DNA of 43,785 nt from Leptospira abararensis. Lineage in GTDB: Bacteria > Spirochaetota > Leptospiria > Leptospirales > Leptospiraceae. The stretch lies in contig NZ_JAFFPR010000005.1 of NCBI RefSeq assembly GCF_016918735.1, positions 1 to 43,785 on the forward strand. The letters are read 5' to 3'. Made by a program: the position numbers and the translations under genes. Positions within the stretch are counted from its first letter, which is position 1. The number at the start of each line of letters is the position of its first letter. The notes under the pieces are model-generated. The model was not told where the DNA came from and searched no databases. It worked only from the letters and a program-made list of their open reading frames with translations. This document shows positions 26,608 through 35,497 of the stretch, piece by piece.

Positions 26608-27072
26608 TTAGTATACTAGGTAACTGGTCAAGTCGACTGTTGTACCAGCAGCTGTTGTATACGAAGTGTTACAAGCGGCAAACGCACCCGCAAGGGCTTG
26701 TTGCGCAAGGCCATAAGTAAATTGTGGTAAGTTACAAGGCTGAATTGGGTCATTGACTTTTTTAAGGACACATTCTTTCAATGCATTCAAGTCAGCTGTT
26801 GTTTTACCATCCAATTTTGTTAGAGAACAACCTGTTCCTGCGTTGAAGTATTCTTTTCCACCGACGCAAGAGTTTGCTGCGATATAAGAACCGACGCAGA
26901 TTTGTTGAACTTCGTTGAAACTCGCAGAGTTATTGACTAGGTAAAGTAGAGCCGTTGGGTTATCTTCTTTTTTTGCACCAGATTCCGTGCAGCCAACTAA
27001 GCTAGCTGCCAAAAGGAGTGCCAAAGAGATTCCTACTAAACCAGATTTAAAGGATTTCATATTCTTTTTCAT
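26608..27072 (-). CDS. Cysteine-rich lipoprotein co-transcribed with a porin
   Basis: This is a 154-residue lipoprotein with signal peptide and lipobox SLVGC (Cys at about 28). The mature chain has six further cysteines (QQICVGS, NSCVGG, GTGCSL, KECVLKK, IQPCNLP, AACNTS), suggesting three disulfides in the periplasm or at the surface. I recognise no domain. AAGGAG lies six bases before ATG 27072 and overlaps the stop of the porin gene, so the pair is translationally coupled with a 10-base gap. A partner or accessory role for the porin is inferred from this. Confidence 0.75.
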   Translation of the reverse strand: MKKNMKSFKSGLVGISLALLLAASLVGCTESGAKKEDNPTALLYLVNNSASFNEVQQICVGSYIAANSCVGGKEYFNAGTGCSLTKLDGKTTADLNALKECVLKKVNDPIQPCNLPQFTYGLAQQALAGAFAACNTSYTTAAGTTVDLTSYLVY

Positions 27073-27082
27073 TGTTTTCTCC

Positions 27083-28597
27083 TTAGAATTTTGCTACCAT
27101 ACCGACGATGATTCCATTTTGGTGGGAAGCAGGTCTTCCGGAAGTATCTATGAATTGTTGACCAGGACCCCAATCTCTTCTTAAGTCTACTTTCACTTGG
27201 AGGTTTTCCGTTAAGTCAAAAGTAGGTGTGAAAGTAAGAGTTTTGATTTGTCCGTAGTTACTAACTGCTCTCATTCCGATAGAGTCTTGGAACTTGAGGT
27301 CATATCTGTCTGCAGGTGTTACTGCAAATAGAGGAGGGTTTACCGCAAGTGATCCACCGTAACGTTTGTCATCAAGATACTCAAAACGGAAACCAAGTGC
27401 AAAGAAGTTTGTAAATTGGTACTTCGCTTGTAATTGGTAAGTTTGGTAAATTCGTTTGATTTTGTTTTCACGAGTTAAATTGGTATCTTTTGTGAAACCA
27501 GCAGCAACTAATCCTGGATCTAATTCAGGAACAAGACCTGGAAGCGCAGAATCTAACTTTGCTTTGGTAAGTCCGCTTGCTTCGTATCCAAAAGCTGCTG
27601 TGTTTGTTTGACCAGTTCTTTCACCATAAGTATAGTCAAAGATGGTAGTCAATTTATCAGTAGGTTTGAAGATCAAAATCAAGTTTTGAATCATCCAGTG
27701 GTCAGTTTTGAAAGCTGATTGTTTTGGAAAAGAAGTTCCAGTTGACTGCTCAAGATAATAAAGAGAGTTATTTTGTCTCCCTTTGATGTTATCGTTAGCT
27801 TGCAAAGTGTTCCAAACTACTTGGAATTTGTCAGGAACTACATCATACTTCACTTGTGTTCCAATCGCTCTTGTAGGGTTTGGACCATCAGCGTAAGCAT
27901 GTTGTTGCGTGCTAGTTAAACTAGATCCACCTGCCGCATCACCATAAGCTGCCAACCCGCTGTAACCAAATTGTTGACCGTTTCCAGTGTAACCAGTTCC
28001 TTGCGCACTGTTGTATAGGTAAAGACCAGTGGAAAGTCTATCGTTAATTTGGAGGTTTGCTCTCGCACCAGTGTGGATAAACGGGATTGTGTTAAAGAAC
28101 ACATAACCAATCGTGTAAGCGATGTTATCCTTTGAGTCAAGTAGTTCCAATCCAATATGTGTTGCCATCTTACCTACGTCAACTGTCAACCCTTTCAAAA
28201 CTGGGAAGTATGCTGAAACATAAGCTTGTTGTAACAACTGCATATTATGAAGCGAGTTTGTTGTTTGATACGGACGTTCTTGGTACATGTTGTTCTGTCC
28301 GTTTTGCATATCCAAACGGAAACCCCATGGACTTTCTTTATCCGCCAACTTCTCCATAGAAAGTTTTACTGCATTCACAGCAAACTGCTTGTTGTAAGTG
28401 TGGAAAGTTCCCGCTGTATCTTGGGTAGCCCCTTGCCGGTTGTTTGTAGTATAGTTATAGTATACATCCACATATCCGGAAAAATTTACCAACTCATACC
28501 AAGACTTATCCTTTTCCTTTTTATCCTGAGCAAAAAGGGAAGCCTGGGAAAATAAGGTAGCAACGATCGTCGCCAACAGAGTGTATTTATTTCTCAT
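27083..28597 (-). CDS. Outer membrane beta-barrel porin (OmpL-like, BBP2 type)
   Basis: This 504-residue protein has a cleavable signal peptide (MRNK through SLFAQ-D). The mature part is a chain of amphipathic beta strands with aromatic ends: WYELVNFSGYVDVYYNYT, then the conserved LSMEKLADKESPWGFRLDMQNG, then QQAYVSAYFPVLKGLTVDVGKM. This matches the putative beta-barrel porin-2 (OmpL-like) family. The terminal strand (HQNGIIVGMVAKF) ends in Phe, as expected for BamA-assembled outer membrane proteins. It likely forms a channel for small solutes. TAGGAGA precedes the ATG. An inverted repeat AACTTG/CAAGTT at 28617-28633 lies in the leader and may be a regulator site. Confidence 0.88.
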   Translation of the reverse strand: MRNKYTLLATIVATLFSQASLFAQDKKEKDKSWYELVNFSGYVDVYYNYTTNNRQGATQDTAGTFHTYNKQFAVNAVKLSMEKLADKESPWGFRLDMQNGQNNMYQERPYQTTNSLHNMQLLQQAYVSAYFPVLKGLTVDVGKMATHIGLELLDSKDNIAYTIGYVFFNTIPFIHTGARANLQINDRLSTGLYLYNSAQGTGYTGNGQQFGYSGLAAYGDAAGGSSLTSTQQHAYADGPNPTRAIGTQVKYDVVPDKFQVVWNTLQANDNIKGRQNNSLYYLEQSTGTSFPKQSAFKTDHWMIQNLILIFKPTDKLTTIFDYTYGERTGQTNTAAFGYEASGLTKAKLDSALPGLVPELDPGLVAAGFTKDTNLTRENKIKRIYQTYQLQAKYQFTNFFALGFRFEYLDDKRYGGSLAVNPPLFAVTPADRYDLKFQDSIGMRAVSNYGQIKTLTFTPTFDLTENLQVKVDLRRDWGPGQQFIDTSGRPASHQNGIIVGMVAKF

Positions 28598-28776
28598 TTG
28601 CCATTTCTCCTATGTGAACTTGTTGTGCAAGTTGTGTACCAGGTTGGCGGAGTTTCTTCCGAACCAAGGAAGAAAAAAAGAGAAACACTGTATTTGAATG
28701 GGTTCTAGGGAAAAAAAAATAAGTTTCTGATTAATTTAAGGGCAATGGGAGGGTTCATTTGGTAAAAAAAAACGAA

Positions 28777-30063
28777 TTATTTGGTCAAATTGCCTATAAA
28801 ATGAGCAGAGTGACGCAATAGTCTTGAATATTCATTTTCTTTAGGCGAGTGTAGGACAAGGTCTAAGAGATAATTTAGAACCATTCCATAATTGGTTTTT
28901 GCGAGTTTAGGGTAAGTTTCGGCAAGATGGTTGCCGTTGAACTTCATATCCGTAAGGAGTAGAGGTGGTTCCTCTTCCCAAATTGAAACCATCTGCCGAG
29001 TCATTTCTCCGAAAATGGGAGTAAGTTTTAGGATAAATTCTCTATCAATAGGGAACCGAGATTGGAAGTGGCGCTTAACGGGCGCTAGATATTCTTTTTT
29101 TAAAATAAATTCATCTATGTTGGGAACATTCTGATCCTTTTCCCACTTGGTTAAAAATTCGAAGAACAATAGACAGTCCTTTGTATTCTGGCCTGAGAAT
29201 TTTAAAGTCCTTAGAATCGTTTCTAATTCTTTTAAAGCGACATTCTCCCATAGCGCATAAAAAGCTAAAGCCAACTGGATTCCAATTAAATCCTTGGAAG
29301 ATTGATCTAACCTTTCGAGAACATTTTGTTTAGGGGAAAGTTGTTTCTGGATATTCGGAAGAAAAATTTGAAAGATTTCCTCTTCCGCTAAAAGTTGAAT
29401 CATTCGTGAAGGTTTGGGGCCAACGAATGCTTTCAGCACTTCGTCTTGGAAACGTTCTAAAGATATTTTTTTTGTAATGTGTTTTGTTTCGTGAATTGCC
29501 TTTTTTGTTTCTGGTTCAATAAAAAAATCTAAAGTGCTGGCAAAACGTAAAGCACGAATCGGACGTAATCCATCTTCGGTAAAACGTTGGATCGGATTTC
29601 CTATGGTACGAATGGTTTTTTGTTCAATATCTCTGATTCCAAAATGTTCATCGACAATCAGTCCCGTTCTTAGATCGAATGCGAGCGCATTCATAGTAAA
29701 ATCTCTGCGTTTTAGATCTTCCGACAAAGTGGTACCAAACTCTACATGATCGGGCCTCCTTCCATCAGTATAGTCTTTGTCAATTCGGTAGGTTGTGATT
29801 TCATAATTGATTTTGTCTAAAACAACGGTTACGGTACCATGTTCGATTCCCGTGTCTATTACGGTCCGAAAAAGTTTCTTTACCTGTTTGGGTTCTGCAT
29901 TTGTAGTTAGGTCGTATTCTTTGGGAATTTTCCCCATAACTAAATCCCGTACGGATCCTCCGACAAGATAACATTCAAACCCCGCTCCTTTTAGTGCGGA
30001 GTCAATTTGTGACAGATGATTTAAGAATTTTTCGGGAACTAACGATGGAATGTCTATTGGCAA
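28777..30063 (-). CDS. cca: CCA tRNA nucleotidyltransferase/poly(A) polymerase family
   Basis: This 428-residue enzyme adds or repairs the CCA end of tRNA, or adds A tails. The nucleotidyltransferase head shows LVGGSVRDLVMG, then PKEYDLTTNA with the catalytic acidic residues, then VTVVLDKINYEITTYR and RRDFTMNALAFD. The neck and body domains follow to residue 425. Whether it is a CCA-adding enzyme or a PcnB-type poly(A) polymerase is not decided by what I see. The start is TTG 30063, which overlaps the fur-type gene end by ten bases. A TAG two codons upstream in frame and no nearby ATG leave no better start. Confidence 0.88.
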   Translation of the reverse strand: MPIDIPSLVPEKFLNHLSQIDSALKGAGFECYLVGGSVRDLVMGKIPKEYDLTTNAEPKQVKKLFRTVIDTGIEHGTVTVVLDKINYEITTYRIDKDYTDGRRPDHVEFGTTLSEDLKRRDFTMNALAFDLRTGLIVDEHFGIRDIEQKTIRTIGNPIQRFTEDGLRPIRALRFASTLDFFIEPETKKAIHETKHITKKISLERFQDEVLKAFVGPKPSRMIQLLAEEEIFQIFLPNIQKQLSPKQNVLERLDQSSKDLIGIQLALAFYALWENVALKELETILRTLKFSGQNTKDCLLFFEFLTKWEKDQNVPNIDEFILKKEYLAPVKRHFQSRFPIDREFILKLTPIFGEMTRQMVSIWEEEPPLLLTDMKFNGNHLAETYPKLAKTNYGMVLNYLLDLVLHSPKENEYSRLLRHSAHFIGNLTK

Positions 30064-30476
30064 TTTCTACATTTGCCTCTAAACACAATTTCAACTGATT
30101 CCGTGGAAAAACCTTTCAAGTGTTTGGCGGAAGGAATTCCATTCCAAGGATCGTCAATACATTCTATTTTACCACAAACATTACAAATCAAATGCCCATG
30201 AGCTGCTGAAACAATATGGTTCCCATCTGACTTTAACTCAAAGTAGGTGACTCGATCTGTGGAGTGGAGAGAGTTTAAAAGGTTCTTTTCTTCTAAATCA
30301 GATAAGGCTCTGTAGATGGTAACTCGATCCCAAGATTCCTCTTTGGGGAGTTTTTCCATAATTTCCTGGTGGTTTAACGGTCGAGGGGATCCTTGTAGAA
30401 TCGATAGGACTTGTTCACGATTTTTCGTTACTTTGAGTCCGATTTTTTTTAATATTTGAGAAGGGTCTCCAGCCAT
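30054..30476 (-). CDS. Fur-family metalloregulator
   Basis: This 140-residue DNA-binding regulator has the Fur fold: winged-helix region with NHQEIMEKL and DRVTIYRALSDLEEKNLL, then the metal and dimerisation half with HIVSAAHGHLICNVCGKIECIDD and a terminal CRNCQ. The CxxC pairs (CNVC and CRNC) form the structural zinc site; the HGH motif and acidic residues form the regulatory site. Iron, zinc, manganese or peroxide sensing cannot be told apart by eye. ATG 30476 with AGGA upstream is preferred; a longer start would overlap the upstream lipoprotein gene. It overlaps cca downstream by ten bases, so its levels are linked to cca. Confidence 0.87.
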   Translation of the reverse strand: MAGDPSQILKKIGLKVTKNREQVLSILQGSPRPLNHQEIMEKLPKEESWDRVTIYRALSDLEEKNLLNSLHSTDRVTYFELKSDGNHIVSAAHGHLICNVCGKIECIDDPWNGIPSAKHLKGFSTESVEIVFRGKCRNCQ

Positions 30477-30508
30477 GATTTGTTTATCCTGCGATGGGGG
30501 AAGATTGT

Positions 30509-30874
30509 CTATTCTAAAATCACGTTGGCTTTCCAGATTTCCCAATACCGAATTCCCAACCGAGTATGGACTTGTAAAAACTCCTCGATTTCCTTTCCTT
30601 TATTTTTTTCTACAATCACTGGCGCAATGCCCAAATCTAATCTTCGATTCAGAATGGAATCGATTTCTTCTTTTGCCGACCTAGTGACTCTTTCACAGTC
30701 TTCTCTTCTTTCGGAAAGTTGGAGTTTGTTTTTTTCGCAGAAGGTTGCCGATTGGAAGGATGAACCAGATTCTAGTAGATCATCCAATTGGCGAGTGACT
30801 GATTTTTTACAATGGGATAAAAAAAATACCATCACTATAATCGCGACTGAATTAGTCAAAATCCGAAAAATCAA
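30509..30874 (-). CDS. Small lipoprotein of unknown function
   Basis: This is a 121-residue protein whose signal peptide ends in lipobox FLSHC (Cys at about 22) followed by KKS. The mature part is charged and mostly helical (LDDLLESGSSF, NKLQLSERREDCERV, KEEIDSILNRRLDLG), with two more cysteines that may pair. I recognise no family. The ATG overlaps the stop of the RNase H gene as ATGA and its stop is 32 bases before the Fur-family start. It is part of the RNase H - lipoprotein - Fur - cca transcript. Confidence 0.7.
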   Translation of the reverse strand: MIFRILTNSVAIIVMVFFLSHCKKSVTRQLDDLLESGSSFQSATFCEKNKLQLSERREDCERVTRSAKEEIDSILNRRLDLGIAPVIVEKNKGKEIEEFLQVHTRLGIRYWEIWKANVILE

Positions 30875-31284
30875 ACCTTTGCATCCTGTGCTAAGTTTGC
30901 TAATTGGTCGGCTCTAGAGTTTTGTTCACGTGGGATGTATTGGATGTCAAAATGTTGAAAGGAAGATTTTAAAGATTCACATTTGTTTTTGAAAATGAGT
31001 AAGTCTTTATTTTTTACTTTGTATTCACCTTTCATCTGTTTGACGACAAGCTCAGAGTCCAATCGAAACCTAATTTTTTGTAGATTTTGTTTGATTGCTT
31101 CTTCCATACCTCGATGTAAGGCTTGCCATTCTGCCACATTGTTGGTTGCATTTCCAATTTTTTCAGATAGAGAAAAAAATTCGATTCCATCATTGTCTTG
31201 AAAGGAAACACCTATGGCAGCAGGACCTGGATTTCCGCGGGAACTACCGTCGCAGTAAATGAAGGTGGTATCTTTAGTAGACAT
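30871..31284 (-). CDS. rnhA: Ribonuclease HI-type protein
   Basis: This 137-residue enzyme degrades RNA in RNA-DNA hybrids. It has the RNase H landmarks: IYCDGSSRGNPGPAAIG with the first catalytic Asp, NNVAEWQALHRGMEEA with the catalytic Glu, RFRLDSELVVKQMKG with a further Asp, and IPREQNSRADQLANLA with the last Asp. It is short and lacks the basic protrusion of the E. coli enzyme, similar to the single-domain RNase H of many bacteria. I start at ATG 31284; TTG or GTG near 31320 would add about twelve basic residues and is less likely. Confidence 0.92.
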   Translation of the reverse strand: MSTKDTTFIYCDGSSRGNPGPAAIGVSFQDNDGIEFFSLSEKIGNATNNVAEWQALHRGMEEAIKQNLQKIRFRLDSELVVKQMKGEYKVKNKDLLIFKNKCESLKSSFQHFDIQYIPREQNSRADQLANLAQDAKV

Positions 31285-31405
31285 AGCCGACAGTCTTTTC
31301 CGTGATCTCTCTCTCACCAATCAAAAACACGAACTGGATTTAAAAAAATCTTTTGGATTTTGATTTATGAAGGACTTTTTTGCGGTGCCGTGGTAAACGG
31401 AGCGT

Positions 31406-31452
31406 ATTGGGTGGCGGGTGGATTACCCCACCCAGTCTATATAGGGCGGGGA
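31406..31452 (+). repeat. Dispersed intergenic repeat, copy A
   Basis: Three blocks, ATTGGGTGGCGGGT, CCCCACCC and AGGGCGGGGA, are separated by short variable spacers (6 and 9 bases). The same blocks occur in reverse orientation at 43312-43356 with 6- and 7-base spacers. The G-rich and C-rich blocks can pair. It lies between the divergent RNase H and methyltransferase genes. Confidence 0.8.
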
Positions 31453-31501
31453 CATCTATCTAAAATTCCCAAAAAAACCTCCCCTAAAAAAAGGAAAATT
31501 C

Positions 31502-32491
31502 ATGACCGAACGGGGATTTGGTGCCCTTACCATGTTTGAGAACCGCCTTCGTAAGCTGAAAAAAGAGCGCGAAAAGTGGGCAAAACGAGAATCTGTTACT
31601 TGTTACCGAATTTACTCGGAAGACATCCCACAAATATCCTGCATTTTGGATCGATATCCCAATGGTTTGGTTTTGTATGATAAAAGTTCCTTACGTTTTC
31701 AAGCAGAAGAAGGACATGATGAACGGTTTGATCGAATTGCCTCTATTGTTCGTGATGTATTCCAGATCTCAGAAGAACAACTGTTTCTAAAAAGACGTAA
31801 AAAACAAAAAGGCACAGATCAATATGATAAATTATCCATCGAAGGAAACTTTGAATGGGTAAACGAATCCAATTTAGAATTTCGAATCAATCTCTCGGAT
31901 TATTTAGATACAGGCCTTTTTTTAGATCATCGGATCACAAGGGATTGGTTGAGGAAAGCTTCTAAAGGAAAATCAGTATTAAATTTATTCTCTTATACTG
32001 GAGCATTTTCCGTCTATGCTGCGTCAGGTGGAGCCACAAAAACGAAGAGTATCGATCTTTCTAAAACTTATTGTGATTGGGCGTTACAAAATTTAGAACA
32101 CAATGGTTTTAAATCTACAAACCATCAAATGATCAATGCTGATATTTTGCAATGGATGGAAGAAGAAACAAAAAATCCCAACAGAGAACGTTATGATTTA
32201 ATTTTTCTCGATCCACCCACATTTTCCAATAGCAAAAAAATGAGAGAAGAGTGGGACGTACAAACGAAACATAGGAATCTTCTTTTGTTACTTTTAACAA
32301 AATTCCTCTCCGATGCTGGGGAAATTTGGTTCTCTACTAATTTTAGAAAGTTCAAAATGGAAGTGGATGAGGAAGAGTGGAAACAACGCGGATTCCAATG
32401 TATCAATCGTACAAAGGAATCAATTCCGGTAGACTTTCGAGATGAAAAAATCCATCAGTTGTATTGTATCAAACCAGATCCAAATTTTTAA
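31502..32491 (+). CDS. Class I rRNA methyltransferase, RlmK/RlmI type
   Basis: This 329-residue SAM-dependent enzyme corresponds to the RlmK half of E. coli RlmL (which makes m7G2069 in 23S rRNA) or to RlmI-type cytosine methyltransferases. Motif I is LNLFSYTGAFSVYAASGG and motif IV is the catalytic-region FLDPPTFSNSKKM, closely RlmK-like, which favours the m7G activity. The N-terminal half has the expected NRLRKLKKERE and YPNGLVLYDKSSL. AGGAAAA is placed properly before ATG 31502. It faces the MotA gene, ending four bases before its stop. Confidence 0.88.
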   Translation: MTERGFGALTMFENRLRKLKKEREKWAKRESVTCYRIYSEDIPQISCILDRYPNGLVLYDKSSLRFQAEEGHDERFDRIASIVRDVFQISEEQLFLKRRKKQKGTDQYDKLSIEGNFEWVNESNLEFRINLSDYLDTGLFLDHRITRDWLRKASKGKSVLNLFSYTGAFSVYAASGGATKTKSIDLSKTYCDWALQNLEHNGFKSTNHQMINADILQWMEEETKNPNRERYDLIFLDPPTFSNSKKMREEWDVQTKHRNLLLLLLTKFLSDAGEIWFSTNFRKFKMEVDEEEWKQRGFQCINRTKESIPVDFRDEKIHQLYCIKPDPNF

Positions 32492-32494
32492 ACT

Positions 32495-33235
32495 TCAGTA
32501 TTTAACAAAAGGATCAATTCGTTCGGCAAGGATCCTTCTGTTTTCACCTGATTGTAAGGAAAGAATCCCTCTCATGATGGCTTGACGTTCGTTACTTTCT
32601 TGTTTGGCGACAACTTTCAATTGGTTAGAAATAGGCAGTAAAATTAGATTGGCAAAAGAAATTCCATAGAAGGTTGCAATGAATGCAGTTGCAATTCCTT
32701 GTCCAAGGACTTTGGTCCCGCCATCTAAGTTTTCCAAAACAGTTACAAGGCCAAGTACGGTTCCGATAATTCCTATAGTTGGAGAAAATCCAGCTGCAGT
32801 CTCAAATACTTTAGCCGATTTTAAATCATTTTTTTCTTCTTCTTCATGTGCTTCCCAAAGAATTTCTTCAATGGTTCTCGGATCGGAACCATCTACAATC
32901 AGTTGAATTCCCTTTTGTAAAAAGGGATTGTCTAGTTTTTTGGCTTCATCTTCTAAAGACAATAATCCATCTTTTCTTGCCTTTTCCCAAAAACGAAAGA
33001 AAATCAGTTTTAGATCCTTTTCTCGTCTTCTTGAAAGAGCAAATCGAATATCTTTAGCCGCTTTGGTTACCTGGGAAATGGAGTAAGATGCAAAAGTAGC
33101 ACCTAAGGTTCCGCCGACGATGAGTAACATAGCTGGTAAGTGAAAGAAGGATCGCAAGGAAGCGCCTTCAATCAAAATAGCAACAAACACCGACAAAACG
33201 GCTGCGAGTATTCCGAGTAGTGTGGAATGGATCAT
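32495..33235 (-). CDS. motA: Orphan MotA-family stator protein
   Basis: This 246-residue protein has four membrane segments in the MotA arrangement (about residues 4-24, 34-52, 150-170 and 180-202). FETAAGFSPTIGIIGTVLGLV carries the conserved Pro that couples ion flow to torque. A charged cytoplasmic loop, RRREKDLKLIFFRFWEKARKDGL, lies between segments 2 and 3. The usual MotB partner is not here; instead its ATG overlaps (ATGA) the stop of a large membrane protein. It could pair with an unlinked MotB, power gliding-type or TolQ/ExbB-like work, or be a paralog. The family assignment is firm, the partner unknown. Confidence 0.9.
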   Translation of the reverse strand: MIHSTLLGILAAVLSVFVAILIEGASLRSFFHLPAMLLIVGGTLGATFASYSISQVTKAAKDIRFALSRRREKDLKLIFFRFWEKARKDGLLSLEDEAKKLDNPFLQKGIQLIVDGSDPRTIEEILWEAHEEEEKNDLKSAKVFETAAGFSPTIGIIGTVLGLVTVLENLDGGTKVLGQGIATAFIATFYGISFANLILLPISNQLKVVAKQESNERQAIMRGILSLQSGENRRILAERIDPFVKY

Positions 33236-35448
33236 TGGATTCTTGCCTCTCTTGGATCAGGTCGAGTGCTCAACCTTCGTAGTGAATCTTTTTTTTCTAT
33301 AACTTCGTTTTTGAGTCGTTCCCAAATCACCGAATCTGGATTCTCTCTCATTCTTGCTCCGATGACGGGCTCTACTTCTTTCCAGTTTTCTTGGTTGATA
33401 AACAATCGAACGCGAGCTAACTCTAGTTCGTTTGCTTGGTCGATTTGATTGTTGGATCGATAAAACTTTTCCAAAGAACTCATTGTAAGAAGTGCATGAT
33501 TCCAATCTCCCAAAGATTCAAACATGGGAATCAAAGAGTTCCAAGCAAATTCTTGAAATTCAGTATCCGAACTAAGGTCTTCAAGGATGGGAATATATTC
33601 TGCTTCAGGTGTAGTGAATTTTAAACTGTTAAAGGCAATGCGCAGTAAATCTGGTTTAGGTGTTTCAAATTTTCTTGCGACAGCAATTGCATCTAACGCA
33701 AGTTTGTTCTGTCCGATGTTGTGGTAAAATCTTGCATATTCGGCAAAGGACTCATAATACAAATGTTTGATTTCTAAAGCGTCTTTTCGTAAATCACCGG
33801 ATGAATACTTTAAAATGGAATCGAGTACGGCAACTACTTCTAAGGTTGTGGCATTGTCTAACTTCTCTGCAAAATACTTTAGTTTCCAATCTGATGGAAG
33901 AGTTGTGGCAAATCCAATTTTTGATTCCATATAATTCGGATAATAAATATCGAAGTTCCAATAAGACTTCCTGTTCAAGAGAGACAAGGCATTGATATGA
34001 TGAAACTGATTCGATTTGTTTCTGGTTGTAAGGATGAGGAACGGATGTTGCTCTTGGCTTAGTCTTTCTATGTAAGAAATGATTTGTGATTGGTTTGAGC
34101 TCAGTCCCAATACAACAGTTTTCCCTTTGATTTCTGAATGTTTTGGTAAAAACGGATTGGATTCAAAAGGTAAAACAGATTTATAATAAATATATTCCTC
34201 TTCATTGAATGATATGTTGGTAATGGCAAAAGGAATGGGGTCAAAGATTTCTTTTTTCGAAAATGGGGAATTGGTTCTTATTGTTGGTGGTGAAAAAAAG
34301 AGCAACACGATAAGGACCGCCGTCACTAACATCAAAATTCTTGGTAGACGCACAATATGTTTTTGTATCAAGTAGGGATACATTAAAACCGGAACAAATA
34401 ACAATGCGGAGATGGTTCTAATCCCCATCGGTAAATTCCAAAAGTATAACAAAAAGGAAAGCCCCAGATAGATACTGGTCTCTAAACCAACAAACAGATA
34501 CTCTTTGTAAACAGTTTTGTTTGGTTTAAAAAATCCAACGATGGAACCTGTGATGATACAAAGGGCAATGAAGAAGGAACTCCAATAAGTTTGGTAGATA
34601 AAAAAGAAAAAGGCAAATAGTAGTGCCACCCTTCCAATTAAAAACACTGCTTTGGTTTCTTTTTTTAAGCCACCGAGAAGGGACAAAACTCTACCGAAGA
34701 TCACAGAAAACGATACAGATAGAATCAGTGGTATTTTCGGTCCGGGTTGGAAGTATAAATGTAAAATACAATACGAGATGAGGAGGGATAACGCAGATCT
34801 ATAAAACGGTGCAAATAACGGATGTTTACCGATTTTGGAGCGAATTTTGTAGAATTTGCTAGAATACGGACTATGTTGTACAAAAGTACTAATGAGATAT
34901 AAGGATAATAGTATATAGAGAACAGCCAACAAAACCTTCATGGAATAATTTTGATTTGGTTCGAATAAAGAGTAGAAGGTAAATACTGTCACTCCCAGGG
35001 CAAAACTTAAAAATCGAAAGTCACGTAAAGACCCTCCATAAATACCTACTGAAAATGCAGATAAAACCCCGCTGAGTAAAACCCATTCAAAGGAAAAAAT
35101 ATAATCAATTAGGAATTCAGCAGAATTGGCTCTTAAAAACCAATAGACCTGGATGATCGCGGCAACCAAAAGGGCAATCGCCAAACTTGCAGGTAACGTT
35201 TGTTTGTATTTTCTGTAGATAAATCCAATAGCAAAAGAGACAAGAAGCAGTATCTGTAAAACGGGATAAGCTGTATCTGTTCGGTCGATGAGAGCAAGTT
35301 CAGATCCGGCTACATAAAAAAATAGAGAAAGTACATAACCAATGGAAAGGCTAAGACTAAACTCCAGTGAGGGGAAGAGGCCGGTTTCCCAGAAACGTTT
35401 CCATTGAGAGTCCATAGAATTAGCTACCAAAGATGTTTTATGGGCCAC
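33232..35448 (-). CDS. Large polytopic membrane protein with a helical (TPR-like) tail
   Basis: This 738-residue protein has an N-terminal half of about twelve hydrophobic segments (residues 25 to about 390) and a soluble C-terminal half. The latter contains repeated helix pairs such as HNIGQNKLALDAIAVARKFE and SLGDWNHALLTMSSLEKFY, spaced like TPR repeats, and ends in a basic tail. No catalytic motif is recognised; O-antigen ligase-like or glycan-export-like topology is possible. The start is GTG 35448 or ATG 35415. Its stop overlaps the start of motA, so the pair is coupled and may act together. Its start is 49 bases from the divergent glycosyltransferase gene. Confidence 0.75.
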   Translation of the reverse strand: MAHKTSLVANSMDSQWKRFWETGLFPSLEFSLSLSIGYVLSLFFYVAGSELALIDRTDTAYPVLQILLLVSFAIGFIYRKYKQTLPASLAIALLVAAIIQVYWFLRANSAEFLIDYIFSFEWVLLSGVLSAFSVGIYGGSLRDFRFLSFALGVTVFTFYSLFEPNQNYSMKVLLAVLYILLSLYLISTFVQHSPYSSKFYKIRSKIGKHPLFAPFYRSALSLLISYCILHLYFQPGPKIPLILSVSFSVIFGRVLSLLGGLKKETKAVFLIGRVALLFAFFFFIYQTYWSSFFIALCIITGSIVGFFKPNKTVYKEYLFVGLETSIYLGLSFLLYFWNLPMGIRTISALLFVPVLMYPYLIQKHIVRLPRILMLVTAVLIVLLFFSPPTIRTNSPFSKKEIFDPIPFAITNISFNEEEYIYYKSVLPFESNPFLPKHSEIKGKTVVLGLSSNQSQIISYIERLSQEQHPFLILTTRNKSNQFHHINALSLLNRKSYWNFDIYYPNYMESKIGFATTLPSDWKLKYFAEKLDNATTLEVVAVLDSILKYSSGDLRKDALEIKHLYYESFAEYARFYHNIGQNKLALDAIAVARKFETPKPDLLRIAFNSLKFTTPEAEYIPILEDLSSDTEFQEFAWNSLIPMFESLGDWNHALLTMSSLEKFYRSNNQIDQANELELARVRLFINQENWKEVEPVIGARMRENPDSVIWERLKNEVIEKKDSLRRLSTRPDPREARIQ

Positions 35449-35497
35449 AATCGCAAACTAAAGAAAATCTTATTTTATTTGGCGGTGCACAAAATGT

